A stretch of 51,253 nucleotides of DNA, from positions 1-51,253 of the forward strand of contig JAFADG010000011.1 in the NCBI GenBank assembly GCA_023425025.1. The letters are read 5' to 3'. This DNA is from Bacillota bacterium (GTDB taxonomy: Bacteria; Bacillota; Clostridia; Christensenellales; Aristaeellaceae). The translations under genes and the position numbers were made by a program. Position 1 is the stretch's first letter. Each line of letters begins with the position of its first letter. The notes under the pieces are model-generated. The model was not told the origin of the DNA and made no database searches. It saw only the letters and a list, made by a program, of their open reading frames with translations. Below are positions 6,831 through 15,931 of the stretch, piece by piece.

Positions 6831-8165
6831 ATGGCGAAACAGACCATAAAAGAACAGGCTGTGCTGCTGACCGCTGCCAATACGCTGGTCAGGGCCATGG
6901 GTTTTGTCATGCGCGTTATATTTTCCAGGCTGCTGGGCTCGGAAATCATGGGGATCATGGAGCTGAGCAGCTCTGTGCACATGCTTGCCATCGCCCCGGC
7001 CACGGCCGGCCTTCCCCTGGCAGTCAGCCGGCTTACGGCCAAAGCCGCGCCGGATAAGAAAGAAGCGGCGCTGTATGCAGGGAAGCGGCTGGTGCGGCTG
7101 CTTTCCCTGGTGTGGATTCCACTGTATCTGCTGCTCACGCCTTTTATCGCGCGGCTGCTGGGCGACGCCAGAACCTTTCCCGCGCTCTTGATGTCGGCCC
7201 CATGCATACTGGTGCTGGGCTATTCCGCCGCGTACAACGGCTATTGCTATGGCATGAACAACGCCTGGCCCCCGGCCGTCAGTGAGCTTACGGAGCAATC
7301 GCTGCGCTTTCTGATCGCGGTTTTGTTGATCCAGGCGCTGCCGAACCTTTCCCCCGCCTGGTCCGCAGCGGTCCCGGCGTTTGCCCTTGCCGTTTCCGAG
7401 GCGGCCGGGGTGGTTCTTGTGATCCTCATGCTGCGCTTGCCAAAGCCATTGGCTGCGCCAACGCTCCAAATTCAAAAGCAAGTGGTGCGCCTGGCGCTCC
7501 CGCCCACCGCCACAAGGGTGGTCGGCACGACGCTTCGGTCCCTGAACGCCATGCTGATTCCTTTCCGCCTGAAAAGCTCCGGGCTGAATATGGTCGAGGC
7601 CACCTCCCGCTTTGGCATGCTGACCGGCATGGTGATGCCGGTGGTCATGCTGCCATCCGTGTTCACCGGCTCGCTGGCCATGCTGGCCACGCCGGCCCTG
7701 GCCGCCAGGGAGAACAATCCCAAAGCCTTAAAAGCCATCAGCCTGCAATTGCTGGCCGCCGCTTTCGCTGTCGGAATCGCCTGCGGGTTCCTGCTGTACG
7801 CCATCGCGCCATGGATTGCCATCAGCCTGTACCGGCTGCCGGAGCTTGCGCCCCTGATCCGCTTTTTGACCCCTTCCGTGCTGGTCATGAGCCTGCAGCA
7901 GGTTTTGTCCGGCATGATAGCGGGCCTGGGCCGGCAAAAGCAAGCGCTGTACGGCACGCTGGTTGGCGCCGGCGCTACCCTTGGGGCCAGCTGGTTTCTG
8001 ACCGGGATGCCGGATATGCGGCTTTACGGAGCCGCCCTTTCCATGATGGGCGGCCAGGTGGTAGGCCTTGTTTGGAGCCTTACGCTGCTGATATACATTC
8101 TCAGCAAAAAAGCGCCCCCGAAGGAGCGCGATGCGCAGCGGGCAGATATGCTTTCCAATACTTGA
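6831..8165 (+). CDS. MOP-superfamily lipid flippase, SpoVB-like
   Basis: A 444-residue polytopic membrane protein with about 12-14 hydrophobic segments, in the polysaccharide-transporter (Wzx/MurJ/SpoVB) family. The N-terminal stretch AVLLTAANTLVRAMGFVMRVIFSRLLG matches the SpoVB first helix region. SpoVB proteins are thought to move lipid-linked precursors for spore cortex peptidoglycan; MurJ-type homologues flip lipid II. Start 6831 follows a GGGGAGGGG site; the frame is open further upstream, but that part overlaps the divergent deaminase promoter. No cell-wall genes lie alongside, so spore versus vegetative use is undecided. Confidence 0.85.
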   Translation: MAKQTIKEQAVLLTAANTLVRAMGFVMRVIFSRLLGSEIMGIMELSSSVHMLAIAPATAGLPLAVSRLTAKAAPDKKEAALYAGKRLVRLLSLVWIPLYLLLTPFIARLLGDARTFPALLMSAPCILVLGYSAAYNGYCYGMNNAWPPAVSELTEQSLRFLIAVLLIQALPNLSPAWSAAVPAFALAVSEAAGVVLVILMLRLPKPLAAPTLQIQKQVVRLALPPTATRVVGTTLRSLNAMLIPFRLKSSGLNMVEATSRFGMLTGMVMPVVMLPSVFTGSLAMLATPALAARENNPKALKAISLQLLAAAFAVGIACGFLLYAIAPWIAISLYRLPELAPLIRFLTPSVLVMSLQQVLSGMIAGLGRQKQALYGTLVGAGATLGASWFLTGMPDMRLYGAALSMMGGQVVGLVWSLTLLIYILSKKAPPKERDAQRADMLSNT

Positions 8166-8189
8166 GGAAGATATGCCTGCCATCCCATC

Positions 8190-8376
8190 CGTAGGGGCGA
8201 TGCCCGCATCGCCCCGTTTTTCAACACACTGATCCCATGGATATGGCCCCGCATGATGACATGTTTGCCAACATACATATGCTCATATTTTGCATCGATA
8301 TTGTTGATATATTTCTTTGCAATTGCCCCAGCTTTCAAAAGGACCGGCGGGGCGATGTGGGCATCGCCCTCTACGG
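8190..8376. repeat. Inverted pair of palindromic repeats (MITE-like)
   Basis: The left arm (8190-8215) begins GTAGGGGCGATGCCC and the right arm (8350-8376), read on the minus strand, begins GTAGAGGGCGATGCCC. The arms are ~26 bp and about 90% identical in inverted orientation, ~130 bp apart. Each arm is itself a hairpin (GGCGATG / CATCGCC). No coding frame lies between them. Arms of this kind occur dispersed in clostridial genomes, so this may be a small non-autonomous element. Confidence 0.55.
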
Positions 8377-8424
8377 ACCGCATACGGCAAAATGGAATTT
8401 GACCACAACATATTATGCTTCTTT

Positions 8425-8991
8425 TCAGCAATTCATCGTACGCGAAGCACCAAAACACTCAATAAACAATTTTCGTCCAATATAGTTCTTATATCTATAG
8501 CAATCACATCTGTAAAACTCATTCCAATAACTAACCATGCGGTTATAACTCTTGCAAAAAGGAGTTGGATTATTTGCACAAAATCGTTTTATAGACTCCG
8601 CATTTTTATCTTTCAAATTATCGTATACCATCTGCAAAATTTCAACCACATACTCATCGCAAACTTTGAATATATATGGAACAGCCCAATCAGGAAATTC
8701 TGTTGATAGCAGGTTTCTAATATGCTTCTCTCGAATAAACCCATCGCAACTTCTTGAATAAATGCAGTTAACAATCATTTTCTCTTTGCTGCTCATTTTC
8801 TCAAAAACATCATTCTCCATTTCGAGAAAGTAAACGCGGTATGGGAAATTTATATATTGTCCATCTAATAAATATGTGATCTTATCGTTGGTTTCACGCA
8901 CGTTTACATTGTTATATGTTTTTACAGGAATTTGCTCAGTAATTTTTTGGACTGTTTCTTTTAGAGTTGACGGGAATCCATCGATAAACAT
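8425..8991 (-). CDS. Hypothetical protein, AT-rich orphan
   Basis: A 188-residue soluble protein not recognised as any family. The start at 8991 (MFIDGFPSTLKETVQ) has a GAGG site; the frame also extends to 9051. It is rich in aromatic, Cys and charged residues (CDGFIREKHIRNLL, YWNEFYRCDCYRYKNYIGRK), with no signal peptide or membrane segment. Base composition is clearly more AT-rich than the flanking genes, and it sits between an inverted-repeat pair and the trmN6 gene. This suggests recent acquisition (inference). No toxin, nuclease or phage motif was recognised. Confidence 0.6.
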   Translation of the reverse strand: MFIDGFPSTLKETVQKITEQIPVKTYNNVNVRETNDKITYLLDGQYINFPYRVYFLEMENDVFEKMSSKEKMIVNCIYSRSCDGFIREKHIRNLLSTEFPDWAVPYIFKVCDEYVVEILQMVYDNLKDKNAESIKRFCANNPTPFCKSYNRMVSYWNEFYRCDCYRYKNYIGRKLFIECFGASRTMNC

Positions 8992-9059
8992 TACGTTACC
9001 TCGCTTGCATGCATAACACACCAATTTGAAATTTAGAGTTATACTCGACAAATTCCTAT

Positions 9060-9818
9060 TTACATTTCCGACGTCTGCTTGTGATAAATCCTGTCCAATT
9101 CCTTTGTAGGCTTTCCATCTTCATCATAAATGATCAGCGGCGGCAGGCAGTGGAGCATGGGCCTGGCGGCCTTGACACCTTCCGCCAAGACAAGATGCGG
9201 CGCCTTGCCCAAGTGGGAATGCACAAAGCGCAGCCGCTTGGGCTCCAGCTTATTTTGGCGCAGGGTATCCAGCAGTTCCAGCATTCTTGCCGCAGGAAAA
9301 ACCACCGCCAGCCGACCGTTGTTCTTCAAGACCACCTTGGCGGCGTAGGCCACGTCAAAAAGCGTGCATCCGCCCTCGTGCCGGCTTATACGCAGCGCTT
9401 CGCTGGGGTTTTCAATGGTCCCGCCGGCCTTGCCGTAGGGCGGGTTGCACACCACAAGATCCAGCGAACCAGGTGTAAGCACCTGCTGCGCGTTGCGCAG
9501 GTCCGCCTGATGGATGAAAACGCGATGTTCAAGGCCGTTCATGGCCACGCTTCTTGACGCCATGTCCGCCATATCCGGCTGAATCTCAAAGCCGTGGATC
9601 ACGGCCGTTTCCTCACGTCCGGCCATCAAAAGGGGCAGGATGCCCGTGCCGGTGCCAAAATCCGCCGCCCTATCCTTTTTGCGGATGGAGCAGAAATCGG
9701 CCAGCAGCACGGCATCCATGCCAAAGCGGAACGCGTTTGGGTTTTGTATGATGAAAAGGCCCTTGAATTGGAGATCATCGATCCTCTCACCGGGCTTGAG
9801 CCATTGCGCTTCCCCCAT
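9060..9818 (-). CDS. tRNA1(Val) adenine-N6 methyltransferase TrmN6-type
   Basis: A 252-residue SAM-dependent methyltransferase. AADFGTGTGILPLL is the SAM-binding motif I and NPPYG the N6-adenine catalytic motif IV. The N-terminal region (GERIDDLQFKGLFIIQNPNAFRFGMDAVLL) is typical of the YfiC/TrmN6 group, which methylates A37 of a valine tRNA. The start at 9818 lies two bases past the stop of the upstream SpoIID-SH3 gene, so the pair is probably cotranscribed, with weak Shine-Dalgarno GGGGGCG. The exact tRNA target is inferred from the family. Confidence 0.85.
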   Translation of the reverse strand: MGEAQWLKPGERIDDLQFKGLFIIQNPNAFRFGMDAVLLADFCSIRKKDRAADFGTGTGILPLLMAGREETAVIHGFEIQPDMADMASRSVAMNGLEHRVFIHQADLRNAQQVLTPGSLDLVVCNPPYGKAGGTIENPSEALRISRHEGGCTLFDVAYAAKVVLKNNGRLAVVFPAARMLELLDTLRQNKLEPKRLRFVHSHLGKAPHLVLAEGVKAARPMLHCLPPLIIYDEDGKPTKELDRIYHKQTSEM

Positions 9819-9820
9819 GC

Positions 9821-12800
9821 TTACGCCCCCGGCGGGAAGGGAATGATCAGGTATTTGGTCATGCAGTAGCCTTCCTTTTCCTGATAGCGCACCTTGCACC
9901 AGCTATCCCCCTGCATCAGCAGCGTGACCGTCTCGCCCTTTGGCATTTCCAGCAAAATGGAAGCCGTCTCGCTGCATTCCTTCCGCAGATTCAGCGTGGC
10001 GTTTTCTGGGTTGACAGTCGCGGTCATATCCTCCATGGCAACAAGGGTAGGATCAAGCACCGGTTCGGTTGCTGCCGGGCTTTGCTCCGGTTCAGCGGTT
10101 GCCGGGCTTTGTTCCGGCGCGGCCGTCGGGGCCGCCTTGGCGGCATCCAGCGTGGCCGACAACTCAGCCGGCTTTGTGAATGTCAGGTACTGCGTCATGG
10201 CATAGCCGCTGATATCGTTCCATGCGACCTGGGACCAGGTACTTCCCTTGGAATATACCGTAAGCTGCGCCAGCCTTGGCACCGTCGCCACCTTTGCGGC
10301 CGTGCTCTCCGGTTTGGACCGGATATACAACGAGCCGCTGGCGGTCAGCACCCAAGCAATTTGAGGGTCTGCGCCGGCGGTGGGCGGATTGCCCGTAAAG
10401 GCCAGGTACCCCGACTGGACATAGCCCGTCTTCCCGGCGTACATCACCTTGCACCAGGCAGAACCTTTTTCCACCAAACCGATAACGCTGTATTGCGGGA
10501 TCGTCAGGATCACGGTGCTGCTGCTTGACGCGCTTTGGCGCATATTCAGCGACCCGCTTTGCGTATTGACCCAGGCCGTAGTGCCTGCGGCCGGCGTTGG
10601 GCTGACGGTCGGCGCGGGCGTCGGCGTGTCCGTACCGGTTTCGGTGGGCGCCGGGCTGGGCGAAGGCGCGGGCGTCGGGGTGGCGGACGTGAAGCCAAGA
10701 TAGCTGGTCATCACATAGCCTGTTTTCCCGCCGTAGGACACCTGGCTCCAGGTGTCTCCCTTGGATATCATCGTCACCTGCGCGTATTGCGGTATGCGCA
10801 AAATTATGGTAGCGGTGGATTTGGGTTCCTTGCGCAGGTTCAGCGAGCCTGACTGCGTATTGACAAAGGCGATGGAAGGCGCAGGCGTTGCCGCTGGGGT
10901 CGGCGAGGGCGTAAGGTCACCGCTTGGGGCCGGCGTAGGCGTAGGCGTGGGCGACGGCGCAGGTGTGGGAGCAACAGACCGGAACCCAAGATAGCTGGTC
11001 ATGACATAGCCGGTTTTTCCGCCGTAGGAGATTTGACTCCAGGTGTCTCCCTTGGAAATCAGGGTGACAACCGCATACTGCGGGATCCTCAAAAGGATGG
11101 TGGCGCCGGATTTGGGCGCATTGCGCAGATTCAAAGAGCCGGACTGGGTGTTTACATATACCTCGGTGTATGCCCCGGGCGCGGGCGTGGGCGTGGGCGT
11201 GACCTCAGGCGACGGGGTTAAAGTCGGGCCTTCGGAAGCCTCGGGCGTGGGCGAGGGTGACGGAGTGGGTGACGGAGTGGGTGTCGCGTCAGCCAGAAAG
11301 GTCAGGAACTTTGTCATCACAAAGCCCGTTTTCCCGGAGTAAGTGACATTCGTCCACTCGTTGCCTGCTTGATTGACGGCCACGGTGGCATTCTGCGGAA
11401 TGGTGGTGATGATGGTGCCGTTGGAGGCCGCGGTCTTGCGCAGGTTCAATGAACCGGAAACCGTGGTGACCCTGGCCTGCTGGCTCTGGGGAGCGGGTGT
11501 CGGCGTCGCGCCGGGCGGCGGCGTCTGGCTGGGGGTGAGGAAGGTCAGGTAGGTGGTCATCACAAACCCATCGTACCCGGCATATTTGACGCGCGTCCAC
11601 TCCGTGCCCTTGCTGACTACGGTTACATAGGCGTATTGCGGTATGGTGCACAGGATGGTGCTGCCCGTCTTGCCCTGGGTGCGCATGTTCAGGGAACCGG
11701 ATTGCGTGGTCACCTGGGCATAAGTGGCCTCTCCCTCGCCGGGATTCTCTTCACCGGTATCAAAGACCAGGTATTGGGTCATCACATAGCCCGATACCCC
11801 TTCATACCGCACAGCGCACCAGGTATCGCCCTTTTGGGTGACGATGACGCTTTCCCCTTTGGGGATTTCCAGCAGGATTTCCGCATCCTGGCTGGCGGTC
11901 TTGCGCAGGTTCAGCGTGCTGGAGGTGGGATTGGCGACTGCTTCCACTTCCCCTTCGCCAAGATCCGGGCCCTCGCCCGGCGTTTCCCCCGCCTCGCCCG
12001 TCATCGTAAGATAGGTGCTGACGATATAGCCGGTGGTGCCCTGATACTGCACCTTGCTCCAGGTACCGTCGTTACGCAGCACAGTGACCGCGGTACCGTG
12101 GGCCAGCTTATTGAGCACCGTGCCGCTGGTGGAGGCACTGGAGCGGAGGTTCACCGTGCCGGACCCGCCGGGAATGGTTACCGTCGCACCGCTTAAAGTA
12201 GGATCGGTCGTTGTGCCGGGATAGGTGGATGAAAACTTCAAAAAGTCCGTGGACGCATAAGCGGTAATTGCCCCATACTGGACATGCGCCCACTGGCTGG
12301 TTTTGCTGAATACGGTCAGTACCGCTCCCGAAGGCGCCGTGCCGACAATGGCCGCGCCGGCCTGGCCCTGGGCGCGCAGGTTCAAATATTGGGCCGCCGT
12401 CACGGTCGCGTATTCCGTGATTTCAGTGGGCGTCTTGTCCGTAGTCGCGGGGGCGGTGCCGGAAATCGTCAGGGCGCTGGTCTGTACATAGCCGCTGATA
12501 TTGGCGTATTGTATGAACGCCCAGCCGTTATCGACCGCCCAAACCTGTACCGGCACGCCGTGGGGAACCGTACCCACAATGGCGGCGGAAGCGTTGGGCT
12601 GCTTGCGTATGCCCAGCATGTCGCCGGGGCTGACAAGCTTCACCACAGCGCTCGCGGGCGCGCCGGTATCCCCGATTTCCGCGGGCGTTTCCACCGTCGT
12701 TTCTTCCTGGGGATCCTCGCCCGCGACGATGGCACTCAGAATCGTATTGGTAAAGTTGTGCTGCACCCGTTTGCAGCCTTCATAATAGAAGCCGACGATT

Positions 12801-14140
12801 TGATCATAGGTGTAGCCCATGCGGCCCATCTGCATGGCGCCGCGCTGGCTTAAGCCTATGCCGTGGCCATAGCGGCGGGCGCTTAGCACAAAATTGCTGC
12901 CGGACTTGGTCACCGTCCACAGTTCGTTGTTGGAAGAGCTGATGGCCATGCCAAGAATCCCTTCCAAGCTCGCAAAGATGTCGCACGTCACGGTCGCCGG
13001 CACTTCCACTACGGAGCCCGCGCTGTTCTTGGTGCGGACGGTCAGGTCAAAGTCCATCTTGGTATACAGCCGGCTGGGGTCGGCATACTTGGGCGTGTGC
13101 GGTACAATATTGTTGATCCTAAGTACCGTCACCACGGAGGAGCTGCCGTTGTAGCCCATGGCCTGCACGGCGGTGGCCGCCCTGGTGTTGAGCAATGATT
13201 TGAGCGAGGCGTTCTGGCTGCCGCTCAGGGCATCTCCGTAGACGGTAGCGGTCTTCACGACAGAATCGGGGTTGGCAAGGTCAAAGGGATCATCCTTAAC
13301 GTACAGGTAGTCATAGCCGCTGCCGCCCCAGGCGTTCTTGCTGGCTTCCGTCTGGCCGCCGTTGGACGCGGTATAGAAAGTGCCTGTCAGGCTGGAGCCG
13401 TTCATGACGACGATGCCCTTTGTGGCATCCACCGCCGCCTTGCAGTTGGCGTTGCCCGTTGGCGTTCCGCGGTATACCTGGTCAGCGGTAGTATCCACCA
13501 CATCATAAATGGCGCCCGTGCGGCTCTGCATGGCCCGCAGGGTGTACGTTCTGGCGGCAATGGCCTGGGCCTTGAGCGCTTCAATATGCGCGCTGTTTCC
13601 CATTTCGTATGGCAGCACGCCGTACATATAATTTTCCATGTAAATATAAGCGATGGTATACAGCTTATAGCCTGTGCTTACCTTATCTACAATAAAACGC
13701 AAATCGCCCGGGTACGGATTGGCCGGGCTGTTGGATTCGGCGATCAAAACGCCGTTGCTGCCGCTTGTATTATGCCGGCGCAGGGCAAACTGGCTGCCCA
13801 TGTCCGTTGTCACGCCATTTCTGGTGATTGTCAGTTTTCCCGAGCTGGCGCTGAAATTGACGGTTACCGTTTCCCCGTTTGAAAGCGCCTGGTTGGTATT
13901 GCCGTTGATGCTGTAGCTGCCGGCCGTGGTGATCGTCAGCTTGGAGGGGTTGCCCATGGAAGACAAATAAACGCGGACCATGCCGTTGGTTGCGCTGGAC
14001 ATGGTCACCAAGGGCGCCGACTGTACCTCGACGCCCGAAGCGCCGGCGCTTTGAAAAAAACAGGTTGTAATGAAAAGAATAAGCAGAATACTGAAACAGC
14101 ATAATTTATTGAGCTTTTTGTGTTGAATCCTATCGGTCAT
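9821..14140 (-). CDS. Giant exported SpoIID-domain protein with 11 SH3 repeats
   Basis: A 1439-residue protein. It has a signal sequence (residues ~10-40), a beta-rich N-region, and a SpoIID/LytB domain at ~150-450. The last includes MYGVLPYEM, whose Glu aligns with the catalytic Glu of SpoIID lytic transglycosylase, and GHGIGLSQRGA. From ~495 to the end are 11 bacterial SH3 (SH3_3) repeats, most with S-x-LN-L/M-R and GYVMTxYL motifs, the later ones joined by Pro/Thr/Ser-rich linkers. Repeats 7 and 8 are almost identical even in DNA. SpoIID cleaves peptidoglycan glycan strands, and SH3 repeats bind wall. Start 14140 has GGGAGG nine bases upstream. A cell-wall remodelling role, spore or vegetative, is inferred. 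Confidence 0.9.
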   Translation of the reverse strand: MTDRIQHKKLNKLCCFSILLILFITTCFFQSAGASGVEVQSAPLVTMSSATNGMVRVYLSSMGNPSKLTITTAGSYSINGNTNQALSNGETVTVNFSASSGKLTITRNGVTTDMGSQFALRRHNTSGSNGVLIAESNSPANPYPGDLRFIVDKVSTGYKLYTIAYIYMENYMYGVLPYEMGNSAHIEALKAQAIAARTYTLRAMQSRTGAIYDVVDTTADQVYRGTPTGNANCKAAVDATKGIVVMNGSSLTGTFYTASNGGQTEASKNAWGGSGYDYLYVKDDPFDLANPDSVVKTATVYGDALSGSQNASLKSLLNTRAATAVQAMGYNGSSSVVTVLRINNIVPHTPKYADPSRLYTKMDFDLTVRTKNSAGSVVEVPATVTCDIFASLEGILGMAISSSNNELWTVTKSGSNFVLSARRYGHGIGLSQRGAMQMGRMGYTYDQIVGFYYEGCKRVQHNFTNTILSAIVAGEDPQEETTVETPAEIGDTGAPASAVVKLVSPGDMLGIRKQPNASAAIVGTVPHGVPVQVWAVDNGWAFIQYANISGYVQTSALTISGTAPATTDKTPTEITEYATVTAAQYLNLRAQGQAGAAIVGTAPSGAVLTVFSKTSQWAHVQYGAITAYASTDFLKFSSTYPGTTTDPTLSGATVTIPGGSGTVNLRSSASTSGTVLNKLAHGTAVTVLRNDGTWSKVQYQGTTGYIVSTYLTMTGEAGETPGEGPDLGEGEVEAVANPTSSTLNLRKTASQDAEILLEIPKGESVIVTQKGDTWCAVRYEGVSGYVMTQYLVFDTGEENPGEGEATYAQVTTQSGSLNMRTQGKTGSTILCTIPQYAYVTVVSKGTEWTRVKYAGYDGFVMTTYLTFLTPSQTPPPGATPTPAPQSQQARVTTVSGSLNLRKTAASNGTIITTIPQNATVAVNQAGNEWTNVTYSGKTGFVMTKFLTFLADATPTPSPTPSPSPTPEASEGPTLTPSPEVTPTPTPAPGAYTEVYVNTQSGSLNLRNAPKSGATILLRIPQYAVVTLISKGDTWSQISYGGKTGYVMTSYLGFRSVAPTPAPSPTPTPTPAPSGDLTPSPTPAATPAPSIAFVNTQSGSLNLRKEPKSTATIILRIPQYAQVTMISKGDTWSQVSYGGKTGYVMTSYLGFTSATPTPAPSPSPAPTETGTDTPTPAPTVSPTPAAGTTAWVNTQSGSLNMRQSASSSSTVILTIPQYSVIGLVEKGSAWCKVMYAGKTGYVQSGYLAFTGNPPTAGADPQIAWVLTASGSLYIRSKPESTAAKVATVPRLAQLTVYSKGSTWSQVAWNDISGYAMTQYLTFTKPAELSATLDAAKAAPTAAPEQSPATAEPEQSPAATEPVLDPTLVAMEDMTATVNPENATLNLRKECSETASILLEMPKGETVTLLMQGDSWCKVRYQEKEGYCMTKYLIIPFPPGA

Positions 14141-14258
14141 GCGGTACATCCTCCCGGAGGCCGTCTTTCGTAGGCCTGAATTGGCAGCCCGCGCCTTTCC
14201 TCTTGCGAATGCATGAAGCACAGCGAAATAAAAACTTCATACTTTTGTAACTTCTTGC

Positions 14259-14288
14259 ATTGTACCATAGCAGAGGTTTCCTTGTCTA
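14259..14288 (-). promoter_or_regulatory. Putative promoter of the SpoIID-SH3 gene
   Basis: On the minus strand: TAGACA (14288-14283), 18-base spacer, TACAAT (14264-14259). It leaves a leader of about 110 bases in which I see no riboswitch or gene. Confidence 0.55.
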
Positions 14289-14401
14289 CATATCTCTCGA
14301 AAAATGCTTGTAAATTAAGATAAAACAGGTCCTGGACGCCTGTTTTTACAATTGAGGCCCGCTTCATCCTATGAAAACCGGCGCCTGCGCGTCCGCCGCA
14401 A

Positions 14402-14428
14402 TAAAAAAGGCCGGAATTTCACCGGCCG
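14402..14428 (-). terminator. Second terminator of the ferredoxin gene
   Basis: Stem GGCCGG / CCGGCC with a 7-8 base loop, followed on the minus strand by TTTTTT. It lies just past another terminator (14432-14468), forming a tandem pair. Confidence 0.6.
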
Positions 14429-14431
14429 GAT

Positions 14432-14468
14432 AAAAAGAAAGAACCCCTCATCCTTTTGCGATGAGGGG
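14432..14468 (-). terminator. First terminator of the ferredoxin gene
   Basis: Stem CCCCTCATC / GATGAGGGG (14444-14452 with 14460-14468) and a 7-base loop, followed on the minus strand by a T-rich tract (TTCTTTCTTTTT). Confidence 0.8.
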
Positions 14469-14480
14469 CTGCAAGAGAGC

Positions 14481-14651
14481 TTATTTTTGAGCGGGGGCGC
14501 CCACGGGGCAGACATCGGAGCAAGCGCCGCAGTCGATGCACTTTTCGGCGTCAATGACGTATAAGCCTTCGCCTTCGGAAATCGCCTGTACGGGGCATTC
14601 GGGTTCACATGCGCCGCAGCTGATGCATTCTTCGGAAATATTGTATGCCAT
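14481..14651 (-). CDS. 2x[4Fe-4S] ferredoxin
   Basis: A 56-residue clostridial-type ferredoxin with two complete cluster motifs: CISCGACEPEC-P and CIDCGACSDVC-P. Such ferredoxins are the low-potential electron carriers for hydrogenase, pyruvate:ferredoxin oxidoreductase and bifurcating enzymes. The start at 14651 follows AAGGAGGTG. The gene is monocistronic, with its own promoter (14710-14738) and tandem terminators, as expected for a highly expressed small carrier. Confidence 0.95.
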   Translation of the reverse strand: MAYNISEECISCGACEPECPVQAISEGEGLYVIDAEKCIDCGACSDVCPVGAPAQK

Positions 14652-14709
14652 GGTGGATTCACCTCCTTGTAAGCCATCAATGATAGAATACAAATAAGTT
14701 GCCTTGCTT

Positions 14710-14738
14710 ATGATAACACGCCGCAGGGGTAATTGCAA
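14710..14738 (-). promoter_or_regulatory. Promoter of the ferredoxin gene
   Basis: On the minus strand: TTGCAA (14738-14733), 17-base spacer, TATCAT (14715-14710), about 60 bases before the start codon. Confidence 0.7.
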
Positions 14739-14782
14739 GCCATAAACAGGAAAGCAACATCAAAGCGGGCATGTTTTCACAC

Positions 14783-15931
14783 CTATTCCTCATCCGGTCC
14801 GATTTCCGGCACGTCCTCCATCAGGTCGGGGAAGGTCAGCAAATCATCGGGATTCTCGTCCGTTTCCTCTTCCACCACCGCGATTTCCTCCTCTTCCCGG
14901 GCACCGTCCATGAAGTCTTCCGGCAGATCACCGTCCTGAACATTGGCGGCACGCATGGCCTGATCCACCGCCGTAAGCCAGGGAGAAACAGCCGCGGACT
15001 TTTTCTGCCTATCCTGGGCCTGGGGCTGCGGCTTGGGCCTTTCCCGTTTCGCCGGCCGGGGTTCCCTTTCAGCTTCCTCCCTTTGCGCCGGCACAGCAGA
15101 CTCCGCCTGCCCACCCTGGGGCTGGGCCACGCGCTGCACATCCGTCATGGGATAATCCTTCAGCTCGCTGGAATCGCCTTTTTGAACCCTGACCCGCACC
15201 GTTTCCTTGATGACGTTGACATCCCACACCACGCCGCGGCCGTCGGGCACGATGACTTCCTTGCCGACCTTGGGCATGCGCTTGCGGGTCAGCTCGTAAT
15301 TGTCCTGCTCATATTTCAAGCAGCACATCAGCCGGCCGCAGACGCCGGATATTTTGGTGGGGTTCAGGGAAAGGTTCTGCTCCTTGGCCATCTTGATGGA
15401 TACGGGCTGGAAATCGCCCAGGAAGCTGCCGCAGCAGATGGGCCTGCCGCAGGGGCCCAGGCCGCCCAGCATCTTTGCCTCATCGCGAACGCCGATTTGC
15501 CTTAGCTCAATGCGCGTTTTGAACACGGAAGCCAGATCCTTGACCAGGGAACGGAAGTCCACCCGGCCGTTGGCGGTGAAATAAAACAGTATCTTGGAAT
15601 TGTCAAAGGTGTATTCCACGCTGACCAGCTTCATATCCAGCTTATGCTCGGTGATCTTGCGCTGACAGACGGAATACGCCTCCCGCTCGTTTTTTTCGTT
15701 TTCCTGGGCGTGCTGTATATCCTCCGCCGACGCGATGCGGATCACCTGCTTGAGCGGCGCGATGATCTGGTCCTCGTCAATTTCCCGAACGCCGGTCACC
15801 ACCTCGCCAAACTCCACGCCTCTGGCGGTTTCCACAATCACATAATCCCCGGCCGAAGGCCACAGGGAGCCTGGATGAAAAAAATACAGCTTGCCCGCGT
15901 TTTTGAAGCGGACGCCGATTACAGTTGCCAT
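14783..15931 (-). CDS. ricT: RicT/YaaT (PSP1 domain) RNA-processing regulator
   Basis: A 382-residue PSP1-domain protein. In Bacillus, RicT forms a complex with RicA and RicF that carries [4Fe-4S] clusters and promotes RNase Y-dependent mRNA maturation. The characteristic cysteine clusters GPCGRPICCG and GVCGRLMCC are present. It is longer than B. subtilis YaaT because of a ~110-residue C-terminal tail rich in Pro, Arg, Lys and Glu, ending very acidic. The start at 15931 has GGAGG and overlaps the end of holB by 13 bases, so the genes are coupled. The darA-holB-ricT order is conserved in Bacillota. Confidence 0.9.
   Translation of the reverse strand: MATVIGVRFKNAGKLYFFHPGSLWPSAGDYVIVETARGVEFGEVVTGVREIDEDQIIAPLKQVIRIASAEDIQHAQENEKNEREAYSVCQRKITEHKLDMKLVSVEYTFDNSKILFYFTANGRVDFRSLVKDLASVFKTRIELRQIGVRDEAKMLGGLGPCGRPICCGSFLGDFQPVSIKMAKEQNLSLNPTKISGVCGRLMCCLKYEQDNYELTRKRMPKVGKEVIVPDGRGVVWDVNVIKETVRVRVQKGDSSELKDYPMTDVQRVAQPQGGQAESAVPAQREEAEREPRPAKRERPKPQPQAQDRQKKSAAVSPWLTAVDQAMRAANVQDGDLPEDFMDGAREEEEIAVVEEETDENPDDLLTFPDLMEDVPEIGPDEE

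Noticed and set aside
10000..12700. Regularly spaced repeats that might suggest a tandem-repeat locus or CRISPR
   Set aside because: The repeats are in frame and encode SH3 modules of one protein; spacing and sequence vary, and there are no uniform spacers. No CRISPR array was seen anywhere in the window.
14137..14367. Minus-strand frame of 76 codons just upstream of the SpoIID-SH3 gene
   Set aside because: It covers the predicted promoter and leader of that gene and has no family or credible ribosome-binding site.
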